A DNA stretch of 43,146 nucleotides from Pseudomonadota bacterium (GCA_021801705.1 JAJYXP010000064.1:1-43146); one strand, 5' to 3'. Counted from the first letter of the stretch, positions 25,071-34,011 are shown. Made by a program: numbers and translations. The notes: generated by a model from the sequence alone, not told the origin.

Positions 25071-26845
25071 ACCCAAGCAATTTTTTTTCACCAATTCACG
25101 CCCTGTTCTCACTCATTCGTCAACGACGACTCTTCGATCTCGTTTTTAAGGCATATGAGTTATGGAGGCGAGCCGGGTTTTCTGGTATCCGGTGGCAACT
25201 TCGCTTGCAGTGGCACAACCTGCATGGCTACAGGCATTGGATCAACGCCTACGGTACTCTCAGCGATCAAGACCGCCAATCCATCCACGCAGACATCATG
25301 CATTTGCCACAACGTCCGCTGATTTCTGTGCTCATGCCCACCTACAATTCGCCGGAACGCTGGTTGAGACAGGCGATTGAATCGGTTCGCAACCAACTCT
25401 ATCCAGATTGGGAACTGTGCATAGCCGATGACGCCTCGCCCCAGCCCCACGTACGAGCAATACTTGAAGAGTATCAACGGCTGGATGAACGCATCAAAAT
25501 TGTATTCCGTGACCGCAATGGCCACATCTCGGCTGCATCCAATAGCGCCCTTGAGCTTGCCATCGGAGAGTTTGTGGCGCTGCTCGACCATGACGACGAA
25601 CTGCCTGAGCATGCTCTTTACATGGTGGCGCTCGCCCTCGATGATTCCCCTGAACTCAACCTGATTTATAGCGACGAGGACAAGATTGACGAGTACGGGC
25701 GCCGCTTCGGTCCTTATTTCAAGCCCGACTGGAATCCCGATCTCCTTAACACTCAGAACATGATCAGTCACCTTGGTGTCTATCGTACCGAGGTCATCAG
25801 GGACATCGGTGGCTTCCGGGAAGGGGTAGAGGGATCGCAAGACTGGGATGTTGCTCTGCGTGTGGTGGAGCAAATTTCCCCGTCCACCATTCGGCATATC
25901 CCCCACGTGCTCTACCATTGGCGCGCTATCTCGGGTTCCACTGCAATCGGGCATGAAGAAAAGCCCTACGTTGCCAGTGCCTCCCAACGGGTAGTACGCG
26001 AACATTTGCAGCGCATCAACCAATCGGCTTCGGTGGAACCGGCTTTCAGCAGCTTCGTTCGAATCCGCTATCCGCTTCCCACTCCGGCGCCGCTGGTCTC
26101 CATCATTCTGCTCGGTGATTCGGCCAATTCAGAAGAACTGATTCGCCGCACCCACTATTATCCGGCGCTGGAAATCATTCCATGCCCTCCTGGCGACGAT
26201 GGCACGCTATCCGAAACGATTAATAGAACAGCCAAACAGGCTCGCGGTGAGCTGCTTTGCCTTCTCGATGCAGGGCTGCTGCCCGAAACAGAAAATTGGC
26301 TGGAAGAATTGGCCGGGCAAGCCTGGCGCCCCGAAATTGGCGCGGTCGGCCCTATGCAAATGGATGCTGACGGCAACATCCAGAGTGCTCTTACGGTGTT
26401 ATGCGACAATTCAGGGAGGAATAGGGTGTCTTGGAGCTTCTACCAAGGCCTGCACCACCAGGAGAAAGGAGTTGCCGGGCGAGCCGCCCTCCAGCAAAAC
26501 GTGACCGTCCTCGCTCCCGGTTGCCTCGTCTTGCGCACTGAGACTTTCCGGATGATGAATGGGTTCAACGCCAAGAAATTCCCCAACACCCTATTCGAAC
26601 TTGATCTCTGTCTGCGCCTTGTCCAGGCTGGATACCGCAACCTCTGGACGCCTTACTCTTGCATGGTATCTACAAGCCCTCTAAAAACCTGTTTCGACGC
26701 CTGCAATCAAAATGAGGCCGAACAGTTCCGAATGCAGTGGCGGGACTTCCTCGATCACGACCCTGCACACAATCCTAATCTAGCTTGCGGTGGCGAATGG
26801 CCGTTTCCCGCCTTCCCGCCCCGTATTGACCGCCCTTGGCGATAA
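25067..26845 (+). CDS. Glycosyltransferase family 2 protein, two-domain
   Basis: TTG 25067 overlaps the previous stop (TTGA). The 592-residue protein has a GT-A domain at about 80-300 with LISVLMPTYNSPERWLRQAI, CIADDASPQP, the DxD-type LLDHDDELPEHAL and GSQDWDVALRV. A second GT2-like domain (about 340-570) lacks a clear first motif and may be degenerate (LLDAGLLPETENW, FELDLCLRLVQAG). It fits sequential sugar addition to a surface polysaccharide. It is convergent with the minus-strand cluster. Confidence 0.9.
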   Translation: MNPSNFFSPIHALFSLIRQRRLFDLVFKAYELWRRAGFSGIRWQLRLQWHNLHGYRHWINAYGTLSDQDRQSIHADIMHLPQRPLISVLMPTYNSPERWLRQAIESVRNQLYPDWELCIADDASPQPHVRAILEEYQRLDERIKIVFRDRNGHISAASNSALELAIGEFVALLDHDDELPEHALYMVALALDDSPELNLIYSDEDKIDEYGRRFGPYFKPDWNPDLLNTQNMISHLGVYRTEVIRDIGGFREGVEGSQDWDVALRVVEQISPSTIRHIPHVLYHWRAISGSTAIGHEEKPYVASASQRVVREHLQRINQSASVEPAFSSFVRIRYPLPTPAPLVSIILLGDSANSEELIRRTHYYPALEIIPCPPGDDGTLSETINRTAKQARGELLCLLDAGLLPETENWLEELAGQAWRPEIGAVGPMQMDADGNIQSALTVLCDNSGRNRVSWSFYQGLHHQEKGVAGRAALQQNVTVLAPGCLVLRTETFRMMNGFNAKKFPNTLFELDLCLRLVQAGYRNLWTPYSCMVSTSPLKTCFDACNQNEAEQFRMQWRDFLDHDPAHNPNLACGGEWPFPAFPPRIDRPWR

Positions 26846-26870
26846 CTTTGGCGAAAGTAATCCGCGGATA

Positions 26871-27872
26871 TTAATCCGCACGAAGTAGCCACTTTCGCCG
26901 ACAAGGCCCCAAGCGGCGGAATATTCCGTCCGCTATCCCCGCTGCAAACGCCCGCACTTTCGCAAGCCTGTTTTCTTCCAGAACGGCCATGTATCCAAGG
27001 CCCAGGATTAAACGCACAAAGCGGCGCAGGCACCATTCAGGTTCCTGGCGCCAATATGCCGAGATGGTAACCACGGTATTGCGGGCAATGTAGTATTTGC
27101 GTAGCGGCGGGTGATTGGGCAGGATGCCGAGAAGCGGTAGCCGCGCACCTCCCGGTCCGCCGACGCTGTGGACCATCACCGGCTTGCGGCTGATGATCAC
27201 CCGGTAGCCGTGGGCTCGCACCCGCAGGCAGAACTCGTGATCCACCTGGTCGATGAAGTAATCCTCCCGGAAACCACCGATCGCATCAGCTAGGCTCGCG
27301 TCGATCAGACTGCCCGACGTGATGACCGTTTTTTGTTCCAGGAACTCCCCAGCCTCACCCGCAGGAACCTTCGGTCGACCGTTTCGAGGATCGAAATAGT
27401 TTCCGCCGATCACCGCGGGCCTGGGTTCGCACGCTTCATATATCTGGAGCAGTGTGCTCACCATATCCGGATAGCATTGCGTATCCTGGTCGAGCGTGAG
27501 TACCCACTTGCGCCCGTGTTTCAGTGCGTGCTCCAGGCCCTGGTTCAGTGCCGCCGCTATGCCCACATTGACCCGGTTCTCGATTATGTGTACCCGCCCC
27601 TCATCGTTAAATAGCTTCTTGAGTCGACGGGCGTCACTCTCTTCCGGTGTATTGTCTACGACCACCAACATCCCCACCTGGGGTAGCAGGCTCCGAAGGC
27701 GCTCATCGAATCCTTGATCCGGAAAAAACGCCACTACCACCGCGCATACGGAGTCTGCCGCAGCTTGAGGTGACGCAATGGTGTCTGGTATTGGGAAAGC
27801 TTTATGTTCTTGCTGGAAATGCGCCAATTCATTCGGATTTTGGCTTGTCTCGATGGCATGATGGTTGTTCAT
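26871..27872 (-). CDS. Glycosyltransferase family 2, rhamnosyltransferase-like
   Basis: Start ATG 27872 overlaps the epimerase stop (ATGA), supporting this over the upstream ATG. The product of about 333 residues has VCAVVVAFFPD, VVVDNTPEES, NVGIAAALNQGLEHAL and LTLDQDTQ, then DQVDHEFCLRVRAHGYRVI. This is the motif set of RfbF/WbbL-like rhamnosyltransferases. It is the last gene of the leftward cluster. Acceptor and donor cannot be fixed from sequence. Confidence 0.88.
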   Translation of the reverse strand: MNNHHAIETSQNPNELAHFQQEHKAFPIPDTIASPQAAADSVCAVVVAFFPDQGFDERLRSLLPQVGMLVVVDNTPEESDARRLKKLFNDEGRVHIIENRVNVGIAAALNQGLEHALKHGRKWVLTLDQDTQCYPDMVSTLLQIYEACEPRPAVIGGNYFDPRNGRPKVPAGEAGEFLEQKTVITSGSLIDASLADAIGGFREDYFIDQVDHEFCLRVRAHGYRVIISRKPVMVHSVGGPGGARLPLLGILPNHPPLRKYYIARNTVVTISAYWRQEPEWCLRRFVRLILGLGYMAVLEENRLAKVRAFAAGIADGIFRRLGPCRRKWLLRAD

Positions 27873-28780
27873 GGTTGCCGCAACACCCATTGCCACATAC
27901 TCTTCACTCCCTCTTCCAGGCTGGTTGGCGGTTTCCATGAAAGCCGCGCCTCGAGGCGGGAAATGTCCAGCACGACTGAGCGGACGTCGATTCCCCGTGC
28001 CGGGTGATGGGAAGTTTTCAGCTCGATGCCCGTGACCTGTTCGACGATGTGCCGCACCTGGTTGATGCTATATCCCCTGCCGCTGCCCAGATTATAGGTG
28101 CCGTTGTCTTGCGGCAGCGCCACGAGGCGTGCGCAGGCTTCGGTAATGTCGTCGATGTAGATGAAGTCACGCACGTTTTCGCCGTCGCCCCAGATGTCCA
28201 GCGGGGTGCCGCAGCGGGCATGTTCGAGCATGGTGCGGATCAGCCCGAAGCCGCTTTTAAGCGCCTGGCCCGGTCCGTAAGCATTGGACGGGCGCAGGAT
28301 GGTGACGGCCTGACCGCGGGCGCGAAAGGCATGAAGGAAGGCTTCCAGAGCCGCCTTGCCCGCGCCGTGACAGGAAAGCGGGGAGGCGGGATCATCCTCA
28401 TGCACGGGGAGACTTTGCGGATTGCCGTACAAGGTTCCCCCGGACGAGAAAAAGATCAGATGGGTTTCCGGATAGGCTTGTAAGGTTTCCAGCAGGCGCA
28501 GGCTGGGGGCCAGGTTTTCCAGTTCAAGAACGGGATGATTGGCCGAGTTGCCAGGGGTGGTGGCGGAGGCGAGGTGAATTACCGTGCCGCAGTGGGGCAG
28601 CAATTTGGCCAGTAACGCGGGATTGTCCATTCCGCCTTGGTGAAAATGTGCATTCATTGCTGAGGGTGGTGCATTGGGGGTGAGCACATATACTTGCCGC
28701 CCTTCTCCGGCGAGCTTATTGGTTAGCGCCGTGCCAATGAAACCGCCGCCACCCAAGAGCAATACGCCGCTGCGATTCAC
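27869..28780 (-). CDS. NAD-dependent epimerase/dehydratase (extended SDR)
   Basis: GTG 28780 overlaps the GT4 gene stop (GTGA). The 303-residue product has the Rossmann glycine motif VLLLGGGGFIGTALTNKL. In the usual catalytic region a serine-glycine-rich FFSSGGTLYG replaces the canonical segment and SCHGAGKAALE replaces YxxxK. Thus H occupies the position normally held by the catalytic tyrosine, which is worth checking. GSGRGYSINQV and the substrate-domain motifs follow. It probably makes or modifies a nucleotide sugar for the cluster. Confidence 0.85.
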   Translation of the reverse strand: MNRSGVLLLGGGGFIGTALTNKLAGEGRQVYVLTPNAPPSAMNAHFHQGGMDNPALLAKLLPHCGTVIHLASATTPGNSANHPVLELENLAPSLRLLETLQAYPETHLIFFSSGGTLYGNPQSLPVHEDDPASPLSCHGAGKAALEAFLHAFRARGQAVTILRPSNAYGPGQALKSGFGLIRTMLEHARCGTPLDIWGDGENVRDFIYIDDITEACARLVALPQDNGTYNLGSGRGYSINQVRHIVEQVTGIELKTSHHPARGIDVRSVVLDISRLEARLSWKPPTSLEEGVKSMWQWVLRQP

Positions 28781-29883
28781 CGGGCGGGCTCCAGCAGTTG
28801 CCGGTAGGCGGCGGCATAACGGCCGGCGCAGTCGTCCCAGGTGCCGATTGATTCCCTTATACATATACGGGCGGCTTCTCCCGTTTTCAGGTTGCATACC
28901 GGATCTTCCAGCCAGTCCAGCCCCTGGCACAGTTCATCGCGCGTGGCGGCGAGCCAGCCGGTCTGGCGGTGCCGCACGATGTCGCGGTGGGCGGGCAGAT
29001 CGGAGGCGATCACCGGCAGGCCCGCCGCCATCGCTTCCAGCATCACCTGCGGCCGCCCCTCGTCGTGCCTGCTCAGGGTGATCAGGCCGCAGGCATGGGG
29101 AAACCAGGTTTGCAGGAGTTCCGTGGGGTGTGTCGGACCGTGGTATTGCACCCAGGGCGGCAGTTCGATTTCTTCCTGCATCGGGCCGAACAGGTGCAGT
29201 TGGCGGTTTTTGCCGAATAGCCCCTCACCCCAGCCGAACAGGTCGCCGATCTTGTTTCTGGTCAGCCGCGTGATCGCCAACCAGTGGTGGGTGTCTTCTG
29301 GCGGACGGCGTGTTACCGCGAACCAGGGATCATCGACGCCGAATGTGATGGGGCGGATCTCGGCAAGGTCGCCGAACGCCTGCTCCAGCCCTGACCGCAT
29401 CCAATCGGCATTGGGCGCAAGGATGGCGCGGCGTTGCCGCAGAACGGCGCGCAACAGCGCCTTCATGCCGGGCAGGCGCAGCAGGCCGAAATCGCTGCCG
29501 AGCACGGTGATCAGGGCCGGGGTTCGGGTTCCCCACAGCGGCAGCGCGTTTTGCAGCCAGTTGACGTGTGCCACGTCAACTGGCTGGCGCCGGTACGTTC
29601 GTCCCAGCCGTGCCAGCAGGCTGGCGACTGTGCCTGCGGCAAGCATTCCGCGACGCCGCAGCAGGTGGGCGATGCCGCCTTGTTGCGACAGATGCCGCAG
29701 CCAGAGCGCATCTTCCGGCGTGGCAGCGGCGGTTACGCCAGCGGGCAATTCGCCCGGCGGTGCCCACAGCGAAAGCGCGATTTCCTCACGGCGTGCCAGC
29801 GCCGCCGCGAGGTTGGCAATAAAGCGGCCGCGCCAGTCCTGATGGCTTTCCGGGTAAGTGGTGCTGGTCATCAGGACATTCAA
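28777..29883 (-). CDS. Glycosyltransferase family 4
   Basis: The 368-residue GT-B protein has an N-terminal acceptor domain (MNVLMTSTTYPESHQDWRG) and a C-terminal donor domain with the GT4 motif HDEGRPQVMLEAMAAGLPVI (about 273-292), including the E(x7)E catalytic-type pattern. TTG is the start codon at 29883. It is tightly coupled to both neighbours (1-base gap upstream, 4-base overlap downstream), so it belongs to the leftward glycan operon. Confidence 0.9.
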   Translation of the reverse strand: MNVLMTSTTYPESHQDWRGRFIANLAAALARREEIALSLWAPPGELPAGVTAAATPEDALWLRHLSQQGGIAHLLRRRGMLAAGTVASLLARLGRTYRRQPVDVAHVNWLQNALPLWGTRTPALITVLGSDFGLLRLPGMKALLRAVLRQRRAILAPNADWMRSGLEQAFGDLAEIRPITFGVDDPWFAVTRRPPEDTHHWLAITRLTRNKIGDLFGWGEGLFGKNRQLHLFGPMQEEIELPPWVQYHGPTHPTELLQTWFPHACGLITLSRHDEGRPQVMLEAMAAGLPVIASDLPAHRDIVRHRQTGWLAATRDELCQGLDWLEDPVCNLKTGEAARICIRESIGTWDDCAGRYAAAYRQLLEPAR

Positions 29884-29884
29884 G

Positions 29885-30784
29885 CTATTCGTCCTCGTGA
29901 CCGGGCGGGTCGATGTCCTTGTAGTGCAATGCGGAAATCTGTTCGGACACGATGCCGATGAGGAAGGTGAGGATGGCCGAGATGAACAGCAGCGCGCTCA
30001 TGTTGGTAAAGCGCCCGGCCGTCAGGTAGGTATAGAGGTAGTAGCACAGGCCGGTCCAGAAGAAAGCCGTGCTGATCGGAATAAACAGTTTCTGGGGAGA
30101 ATAGAGCGTGCCGATCTTGATGATGATCAGCAAAAACCGCACCCCGTCCCGAAGCGGACGGATATGGCTTTTCCCCGTGGCGCGGCGGGGCGTGTGGATG
30201 GGCACGTAGGCCACACTGAATCCGGCACGGAAGAAGCTCATGGTGATGGTGGTGGGGTAGGAGAAGCCGTTGGGCAGCAGGTAAAGAAATTGACGGAATT
30301 TTTTTGCCTTGACCACCCGGAATCCGGAAGTCAGGTCTTCCACCGGTTGCTGCACCATCCAGGTGGCGAAGCGGCTGAACAGGTCATTCGCCACCGCCCG
30401 GTGCGCCCCGGCATGGGAACCCGACTGGCGCGCACCCACCACCATGTCGTAACCTTCTTTAAACTTTTCCAGCAGGGCGGGAATGTCTTCCGGTTTGTGC
30501 TGGCCATCGGCGTCCATGAAAATCAGCACGTCCCCGTTCGCGGCGCGCGCCCCGGATTTTATCGACGCCCCATTGCCTTTGGGGTAAGGGTGATTCACCA
30601 GCCTTACGCCGTGCGATTCACATATGGCTTGGGTATCGTCATCGGAACCATCGTTTACCACGACTATTTCCGTCCCTTCCGGCAAATGACGAGGCAGGTC
30701 CGGCAACAGGCGCTTGAGTCCTTCCCCTTCGTTTCTGGCGGGGATGATGAGGCTGTATCGGGATGTAATGCGGAGAACGGTCAT
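29885..30784 (-). CDS. DPM1/DPG-like polyprenyl-phosphate glycosyltransferase (GT2)
   Basis: ATG 30784 gives about 299 residues starting MTVLRITSRYSLIIPARNEG. The GT-A core shows VVVNDGSDDDTQAI, FMDADGQHKPEDIPALL and a conserved TSGFRVVKAKKFRQF. Two C-terminal membrane helices (about 225-275) follow. Enzymes of this type load a sugar on a polyprenyl phosphate for use by membrane GT-C transferases. The gene upstream encodes just such a GT-C-like protein, suggesting a donor-user pair. Confidence 0.9.
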   Translation of the reverse strand: MTVLRITSRYSLIIPARNEGEGLKRLLPDLPRHLPEGTEIVVVNDGSDDDTQAICESHGVRLVNHPYPKGNGASIKSGARAANGDVLIFMDADGQHKPEDIPALLEKFKEGYDMVVGARQSGSHAGAHRAVANDLFSRFATWMVQQPVEDLTSGFRVVKAKKFRQFLYLLPNGFSYPTTITMSFFRAGFSVAYVPIHTPRRATGKSHIRPLRDGVRFLLIIIKIGTLYSPQKLFIPISTAFFWTGLCYYLYTYLTAGRFTNMSALLFISAILTFLIGIVSEQISALHYKDIDPPGHEDE

Positions 30785-30877
30785 GCCGTCAGTATAACGC
30801 CTATCGCCCCTCTTGCGGCGGTGGGAGCGCCTCGTTGACCGGCGCAGATTCACAATGCCGCGGGGAAATACGGAAAA

Positions 30878-32830
30878 TCATTTTGCTTGCTTTCCCCTTT
30901 CCTGTTCGGCTTTTGAAATAGCCGCACTCCAAGCCTGGATATCCTGCTCGTAACCTGTTCTGGAAAGTGTGTTGCGATGGTTGATGCGTTCAGCCAACGC
31001 CAGGTGTTGACGCGCCTCGGCATAATATCCGGTTCGGGCCAGAATTTTAACTTGCAGCAACGCCACCTCCACGTCCGGTCGAATCTTCAACGCCTGATCA
31101 AAGCTGCTGACAGCTTCCCCGGTTTTTCCCTCGGATGCTTGCAGCCTTCCACGCAGCACGTACAAGGCAATCCGGCGCCTTTCATATTCCGGGTTACTCA
31201 GCAGGGCGTCAAACAGGCCGATCAAGTCGTCATAGCCATAACGGCGGCACCCACCCTCTTCTTTCGCGATCACGATGCCCTCGAGACCGCCTGTTGGAGA
31301 AAGGGAGTGGCCGATTTCGCGAAATGCCTTCCGTACCCGGCCAAGAGGAGGCGCAGCCATCCGTTCGTCAAAACAGCTCAGCATCAGCCAGTTTGCATAC
31401 TCGTCCCGATGGTTGAGCTTTCCTTCCGTTAGCCGAACAAAAACCTCCACGGCCTTTTCCGTCTGTCCGTGTGATGCCAGCACTTGGGCGTAATAGGCTT
31501 GGGCGCGAGGCGAATCCGGATGCTCTCTGGCCCACACCCCGGCCTGCAGCAGGGGGTTTCCCCATAGCCGCACTTCAGCCAGGGTGTTCCCCACCATGAT
31601 AGCGAACCATACCACCCCGCCGACAACGGCAAAACTACGCAAGTTCCGGGTCTGTGCCATTTGATATAGAGCAGCCATCGCAGACGCCAGCATAAAGTCG
31701 ACCCCAAGCATCGGCAGGTAATTGCGATGCTCGAAATAAAGTTCCAGCGGCACGACGGTCGATTCCAGCAGATGGCCGGCAAAGAACCACAGCACGCCAA
31801 AACCGAAAACCGGCGCCCGCTTCCGCAATGCCCAGCCGCTGACAATTAGCGTCACAATGCCGGCAATCTGGATCATTTGACGCCATGACCACGGCCAACG
31901 GGTTACCGGGTAATCGTCGTGGTAAACCCCCAAGCCGCCCAAACGCGGGAAAACCATGCGCGAAAGGTAATCCAGCAGAACCCCCGCCTCCGTTGCCAAA
32001 CGTTCGCCCATACTGAAATCGCGCTGGGAATAACCCGCCATCCAGGACGAAAACTCAACCGCGATGACGCCTGCCACCAACAGCAGCGGGAAATACAAAA
32101 AAACCGTTTGCCAAACCCTGTATGCAGAAGAACGCGGCAATTTGGCCAGTAGGGTCAATTCCATGATCAGCACGAACAAGGGCAGGAGCACACCGTTTTC
32201 CTTGCACAGAACCGCCAGGCCCGTACCCAGGAGCACGCCGCCACTCATCCAGCCATAGGCGGCACGTGCGTTTGCTGCCAGCGTTGAGCGCCCGTGCAGG
32301 AATGAATACAGGCCAGCCAACACGAAAAACGCGCTCATCAGATTCATGCGCTGGACCACGTACAGCACGCCGGAAATCTGCATCGGGTTCAGTAGCCACA
32401 TGGCCGCAGCCAACAGGGCTACCGCATCGCCTGCGCTATCCCGGCGCAAACGCCCGATTTGGCGGCACACAGCAAATACGAGCGCCCCGTTGGCCAAATG
32501 AATTAGGAGGTTGACGAGCTTGAAGGCGAACGGGTTGTCGGGCCAGGCGTCCGCTTGTAAAGCAAAAGTCAGCAAAGGGAGGAACCGGGTAAGGCCCGAA
32601 TTGCCGGTGAAAATAACACTGGAGAAACTGGCGTAAAAATCATTCCCTGATATGCGTTCCAGAACCTTAAGGTTCTGAAAATCATCAAGCAAAAATCCTC
32701 CATTCAGGCCCGTAAAATAGATGGCAAAAACCAGCAACAGGAGCAACAGAAGGCCGAATTTTCGAGCCTTGGCGTAAAACAGGGGCGTTAACCAATGAAA
32801 TGGCACTTCTACTCCAGGAAATATTTTCAT
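30878..32830 (-). CDS. Multi-spanning GT-C-like membrane protein with TPRs, candidate O-glycosyltransferase
   Basis: The 650-residue protein has about 10-12 hydrophobic segments (25-440) and a C-terminal soluble part with TPR-like helices (about 450-630). After the first helix comes GLNGGFLLDDFQNL, where the acidic pair sits as in GT-C enzymes such as the TMTC and PMT families. FLPLLTFALQ and NPFAFKLVNLLIHLANGALV are also typical of that bacterial family. It starts just behind the pilin terminator. O-glycosylation of pilin or surface proteins is inferred from fold and context. Confidence 0.7.
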   Translation of the reverse strand: MKIFPGVEVPFHWLTPLFYAKARKFGLLLLLLLVFAIYFTGLNGGFLLDDFQNLKVLERISGNDFYASFSSVIFTGNSGLTRFLPLLTFALQADAWPDNPFAFKLVNLLIHLANGALVFAVCRQIGRLRRDSAGDAVALLAAAMWLLNPMQISGVLYVVQRMNLMSAFFVLAGLYSFLHGRSTLAANARAAYGWMSGGVLLGTGLAVLCKENGVLLPLFVLIMELTLLAKLPRSSAYRVWQTVFLYFPLLLVAGVIAVEFSSWMAGYSQRDFSMGERLATEAGVLLDYLSRMVFPRLGGLGVYHDDYPVTRWPWSWRQMIQIAGIVTLIVSGWALRKRAPVFGFGVLWFFAGHLLESTVVPLELYFEHRNYLPMLGVDFMLASAMAALYQMAQTRNLRSFAVVGGVVWFAIMVGNTLAEVRLWGNPLLQAGVWAREHPDSPRAQAYYAQVLASHGQTEKAVEVFVRLTEGKLNHRDEYANWLMLSCFDERMAAPPLGRVRKAFREIGHSLSPTGGLEGIVIAKEEGGCRRYGYDDLIGLFDALLSNPEYERRRIALYVLRGRLQASEGKTGEAVSSFDQALKIRPDVEVALLQVKILARTGYYAEARQHLALAERINHRNTLSRTGYEQDIQAWSAAISKAEQERGKQAK

Positions 32831-32862
32831 AAAAAAAGCCGCCCCCCATGGGGAGCGGCTTC
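32831..32862 (-). terminator. Intrinsic terminator of the pilin gene
   Basis: Read on the minus strand, AAGCCGCTCCCC pairs with GGGGGGCGGCTT around a short loop, followed by a T7 run. It lies 23 bp after the pilin stop and directly before the GT-C-like gene start, so part of the pilin transcript may read through at reduced level. Confidence 0.85.
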
Positions 32863-32885
32863 TAACTAATGCGCTAAGTCAGATA

Positions 32886-33329
32886 TTATTTGCAACCGGA
32901 AGGCAGCCACTTGCCACTAACCGTTGTCGTTGCAGCAGCACCTCCTGTCTCACCGCAGTCCCAATTCGAGCCGTTGGTGGTAGAAAGCGCAAGAACTTGA
33001 GTAGCTGCCCGACCAGTGTTCAAAGTGTATGCCAATATGAATGGACCAGCACCGCCGCCACCACTCGCAACAGTGATCGCGCCATATTTACCAGTGGTGG
33101 TGCCTTCAACGGATTGTCCGGCCCCGATAGTAGTAGGGAAATGACCCTGGGTGCCGTAGAATTCAGCAACGCTAGCCTTGAAACCGTCCATCAGCCCCGG
33201 ACCTTCGGCCACCTGGGCGCGAGTGATGTAGTCCTGGTAAGCCGGAATCGCCACCGCAGCCAGAATGCCGATAATCGCGACCACGATCATCAGTTCGATC
33301 AGGGTAAAACCCTTTTGCATTTGTTTCAT
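32886..33329 (-). CDS. pilA: Type IV pilin (major pilin-like)
   Basis: The 147-residue prepilin has the short leader MKQMQKG and the class III processing site [20 protein letters not shown] with the mature F1 and E5. Alternating variable beta regions follow, and a C-terminal disulfide loop (C near 122 and near the C-terminus, DCGETGG and LPSGCK). ATG 33329 is used, with GGGAG upstream; ATG 33332 is equally possible. It has a sigma-54 promoter and its own terminator, typical of a strongly expressed major pilin. Confidence 0.93.
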   Translation of the reverse strand: MKQMQKGFTLIELMIVVAIIGILAAVAIPAYQDYITRAQVAEGPGLMDGFKASVAEFYGTQGHFPTTIGAGQSVEGTTTGKYGAITVASGGGGAGPFILAYTLNTGRAATQVLALSTTNGSNWDCGETGGAAATTTVSGKWLPSGCK

Positions 33330-33388
33330 CATGTTTCTCCCACTAATGGTTAAAATTCGGAACACCGTCGTGTTCGTGGTATTAGCTA

Positions 33389-33404
33389 TGCAATTGGCGT
33401 GCCA
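33389..33404 (-). promoter_or_regulatory. Sigma-54 (-24/-12) promoter of the pilin gene
   Basis: On the minus strand the sequence is TGGCACGCCAATTGCA, an essentially perfect TGGCACG-N4-TTGCA element with GG-N10-GC spacing. It lies about 60 bp before the pilin start. Known pilA genes in Pseudomonas and relatives use sigma-54 with the PilR activator. Confidence 0.88.
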
Positions 33405-33508
33405 GCATGGTGTGTTCCCTGAGTAGCCCGCATTCACCAGTCTTTCCGCCTGGTCAAGGCGTTTAAGCGGCAATGCTTGATTGAGCCATGGGCATGAAAG
33501 GGCAGAAT

Positions 33509-33525
33509 GTGACCAATTGCGTCAC
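33509..33525. promoter_or_regulatory. Inverted repeat GTGAC-N7-GTCAC, candidate upstream activator site
   Basis: GTGACCAATTGCGTCAC sits about 105 bp upstream of the sigma-54 promoter, the distance expected of an enhancer-binding-protein site such as that of PilR. The match to a known PilR box was not tested. Confidence 0.3.
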
Positions 33526-33628
33526 TTTTACAGCCAGAATCCTGGCGTCTTCGCTGCGCCCATTTCGTCGATCTGTTCCGGATCGATGAAGCGCACGGCA
33601 TATGGGCGCCTCCATAAATTCATATTTT

Positions 33629-33655
33629 GTCATTCCGGCGAAGGCCGGAATCCGG
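33629..33655. repeat. REP-like palindrome
   Basis: CATTCCGGCGAAGGCCGGAA with flanking GT and TCCGG is a variant of the palindrome at 19205 and in the MITE at 11155. A similar ACACCGGCCTTCGCCGGTGT hairpin lies just after the next MITE at 33814-33833. Confidence 0.7.
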
Positions 33656-33668
33656 TATTTTCAATAGA

Positions 33669-33813
33669 CTAGTAGTCAGTCACGGTGAAAAGCATGGATG
33701 AGTTGAACCGTCACACCGGCGAAAGCCGGTGTCCAGGTTGTTGATTTTTCTGGATTCCGGCTTTCGCCGGAATGACGAGATTGTCCACCGGTTTCAATAT
33801 GACTGACTACTAG
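33669..33813. mobile_element. MITE-like element (CTAGTAGTCAGTCA family), second identical copy
   Basis: The 145 bp with 14-bp perfect terminal inverted repeats appears identical to 11155-11299. It lies between the pilin upstream region and hicB. Flanks differ from the first copy, as expected for an independent insertion. Confidence 0.88.
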
Positions 33814-34011
33814 ACACCGGCCTTCGCCGGTGTGACGAATTTTTAGAGGTGCCCATATTTCAGATAAAGCTTTTGCAGGTTGAACAACTGCCTTTCGGCG
33901 AGGGCCCCGTCTTGGACGTGATAAAGCTTGATCGCTGCCCAATCGGAGTTGGGGGTTTAGATCACCCGGGCGTAGAATATTGCCTTGAGCAAAAACGCCG
34001 GAAGCAAGATC

